Assembly (NCBI GenBank): GCA_001768155.1
Contig: MENC01000241.1
Location: 1,345 to 7,144, forward strand
DNA: 5,800 nt
Source: Bacteroidetes bacterium GWA2_30_7
GTDB lineage: Bacteria > Bacteroidota > Bacteroidia > Bacteroidales > GWF2-33-38
Direction: 5' to 3'
Shown: piece by piece, positions 5,689 through 5,800 of the stretch
Position numbering within the stretch: position 1 is the first letter of the stretch
Layout: every line of letters starts with the position of its first letter
The notes under the pieces: generated by a model
What the model was told of the DNA's origin: nothing
The model's database searches: none
The model's input: only the letters and a program-made list of their open reading frames with translations
Program-made: the position numbers and the translations under genes

Positions 5689-5800
5689 TTAAATATGTGA
5701 TTCTTTTTAAACTGAAATTGGAAGGAGGTATAATGAATAATTTTCATTTATGCTTTTGAAATAACGTTTCGCAGATGTCTGTAACCACAAAACAGTCAGT

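Overview
The window is AT-rich, gene-dense DNA from a member of the Bacteroidota. The evidence is: two C-terminal type IX secretion (T9SS) type A sorting domains with the YPNP hallmark, plus the tail of a probable third; signal peptides whose predicted mature proteins start with Gln; a TPR/SpoIIE-phosphatase fusion of a type common in this phylum; and a TAnnTTTG-type promoter element. No rRNA, tRNA, CRISPR array or transposase gene is visible.

Left part (1-2627, + strand): a small cluster of cell-surface or secreted proteins. It opens with the last codons of an upstream gene (1-60) and a perfect hairpin (64-96). Next comes a T9SS cargo fragment with a sorting domain but no signal peptide (29-790), then an intact T9SS cargo with about seven propeller-like repeats (811-2265), then a paralogue that keeps the signal peptide but stops after 113 residues with no sorting domain (2286-2627). 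The last two are tandem relatives. Similarity runs with a constant 1,475-bp offset from about 626-1095 to 2101-2570, which equals one gene plus its 20-nt spacer.

Middle (2665-4869, + strand): a 734-residue membrane protein with an exported TPR domain, one transmembrane helix, coiled coils and a cytoplasmic SpoIIE/PP2C-type Ser/Thr phosphatase domain. It is probably a signalling receptor. Its phosphatase domain is interrupted in frame by a low-complexity stretch whose DNA holds a perfect 18-bp inverted repeat (4450-4511).

Right part: the convergent intergenic region (4870-5100) holds 14-bp tandem repeats and copies of a CACTGAG...TCGAAGTG palindromic repeat. It is followed on the minus strand by a periplasmic Cu/Zn superoxide dismutase (5101-5634) with a candidate promoter. 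The last 110 bases have no supportable gene.

No complete new system is evident. The most interesting signals are the in-frame palindromic insertion in the phosphatase, the head-less and tail-less T9SS paralogues flanking an intact copy, and the dispersed-type repeats between the convergent genes. The surface-protein cluster, the phosphatase and the dismutase have no evident shared pathway.
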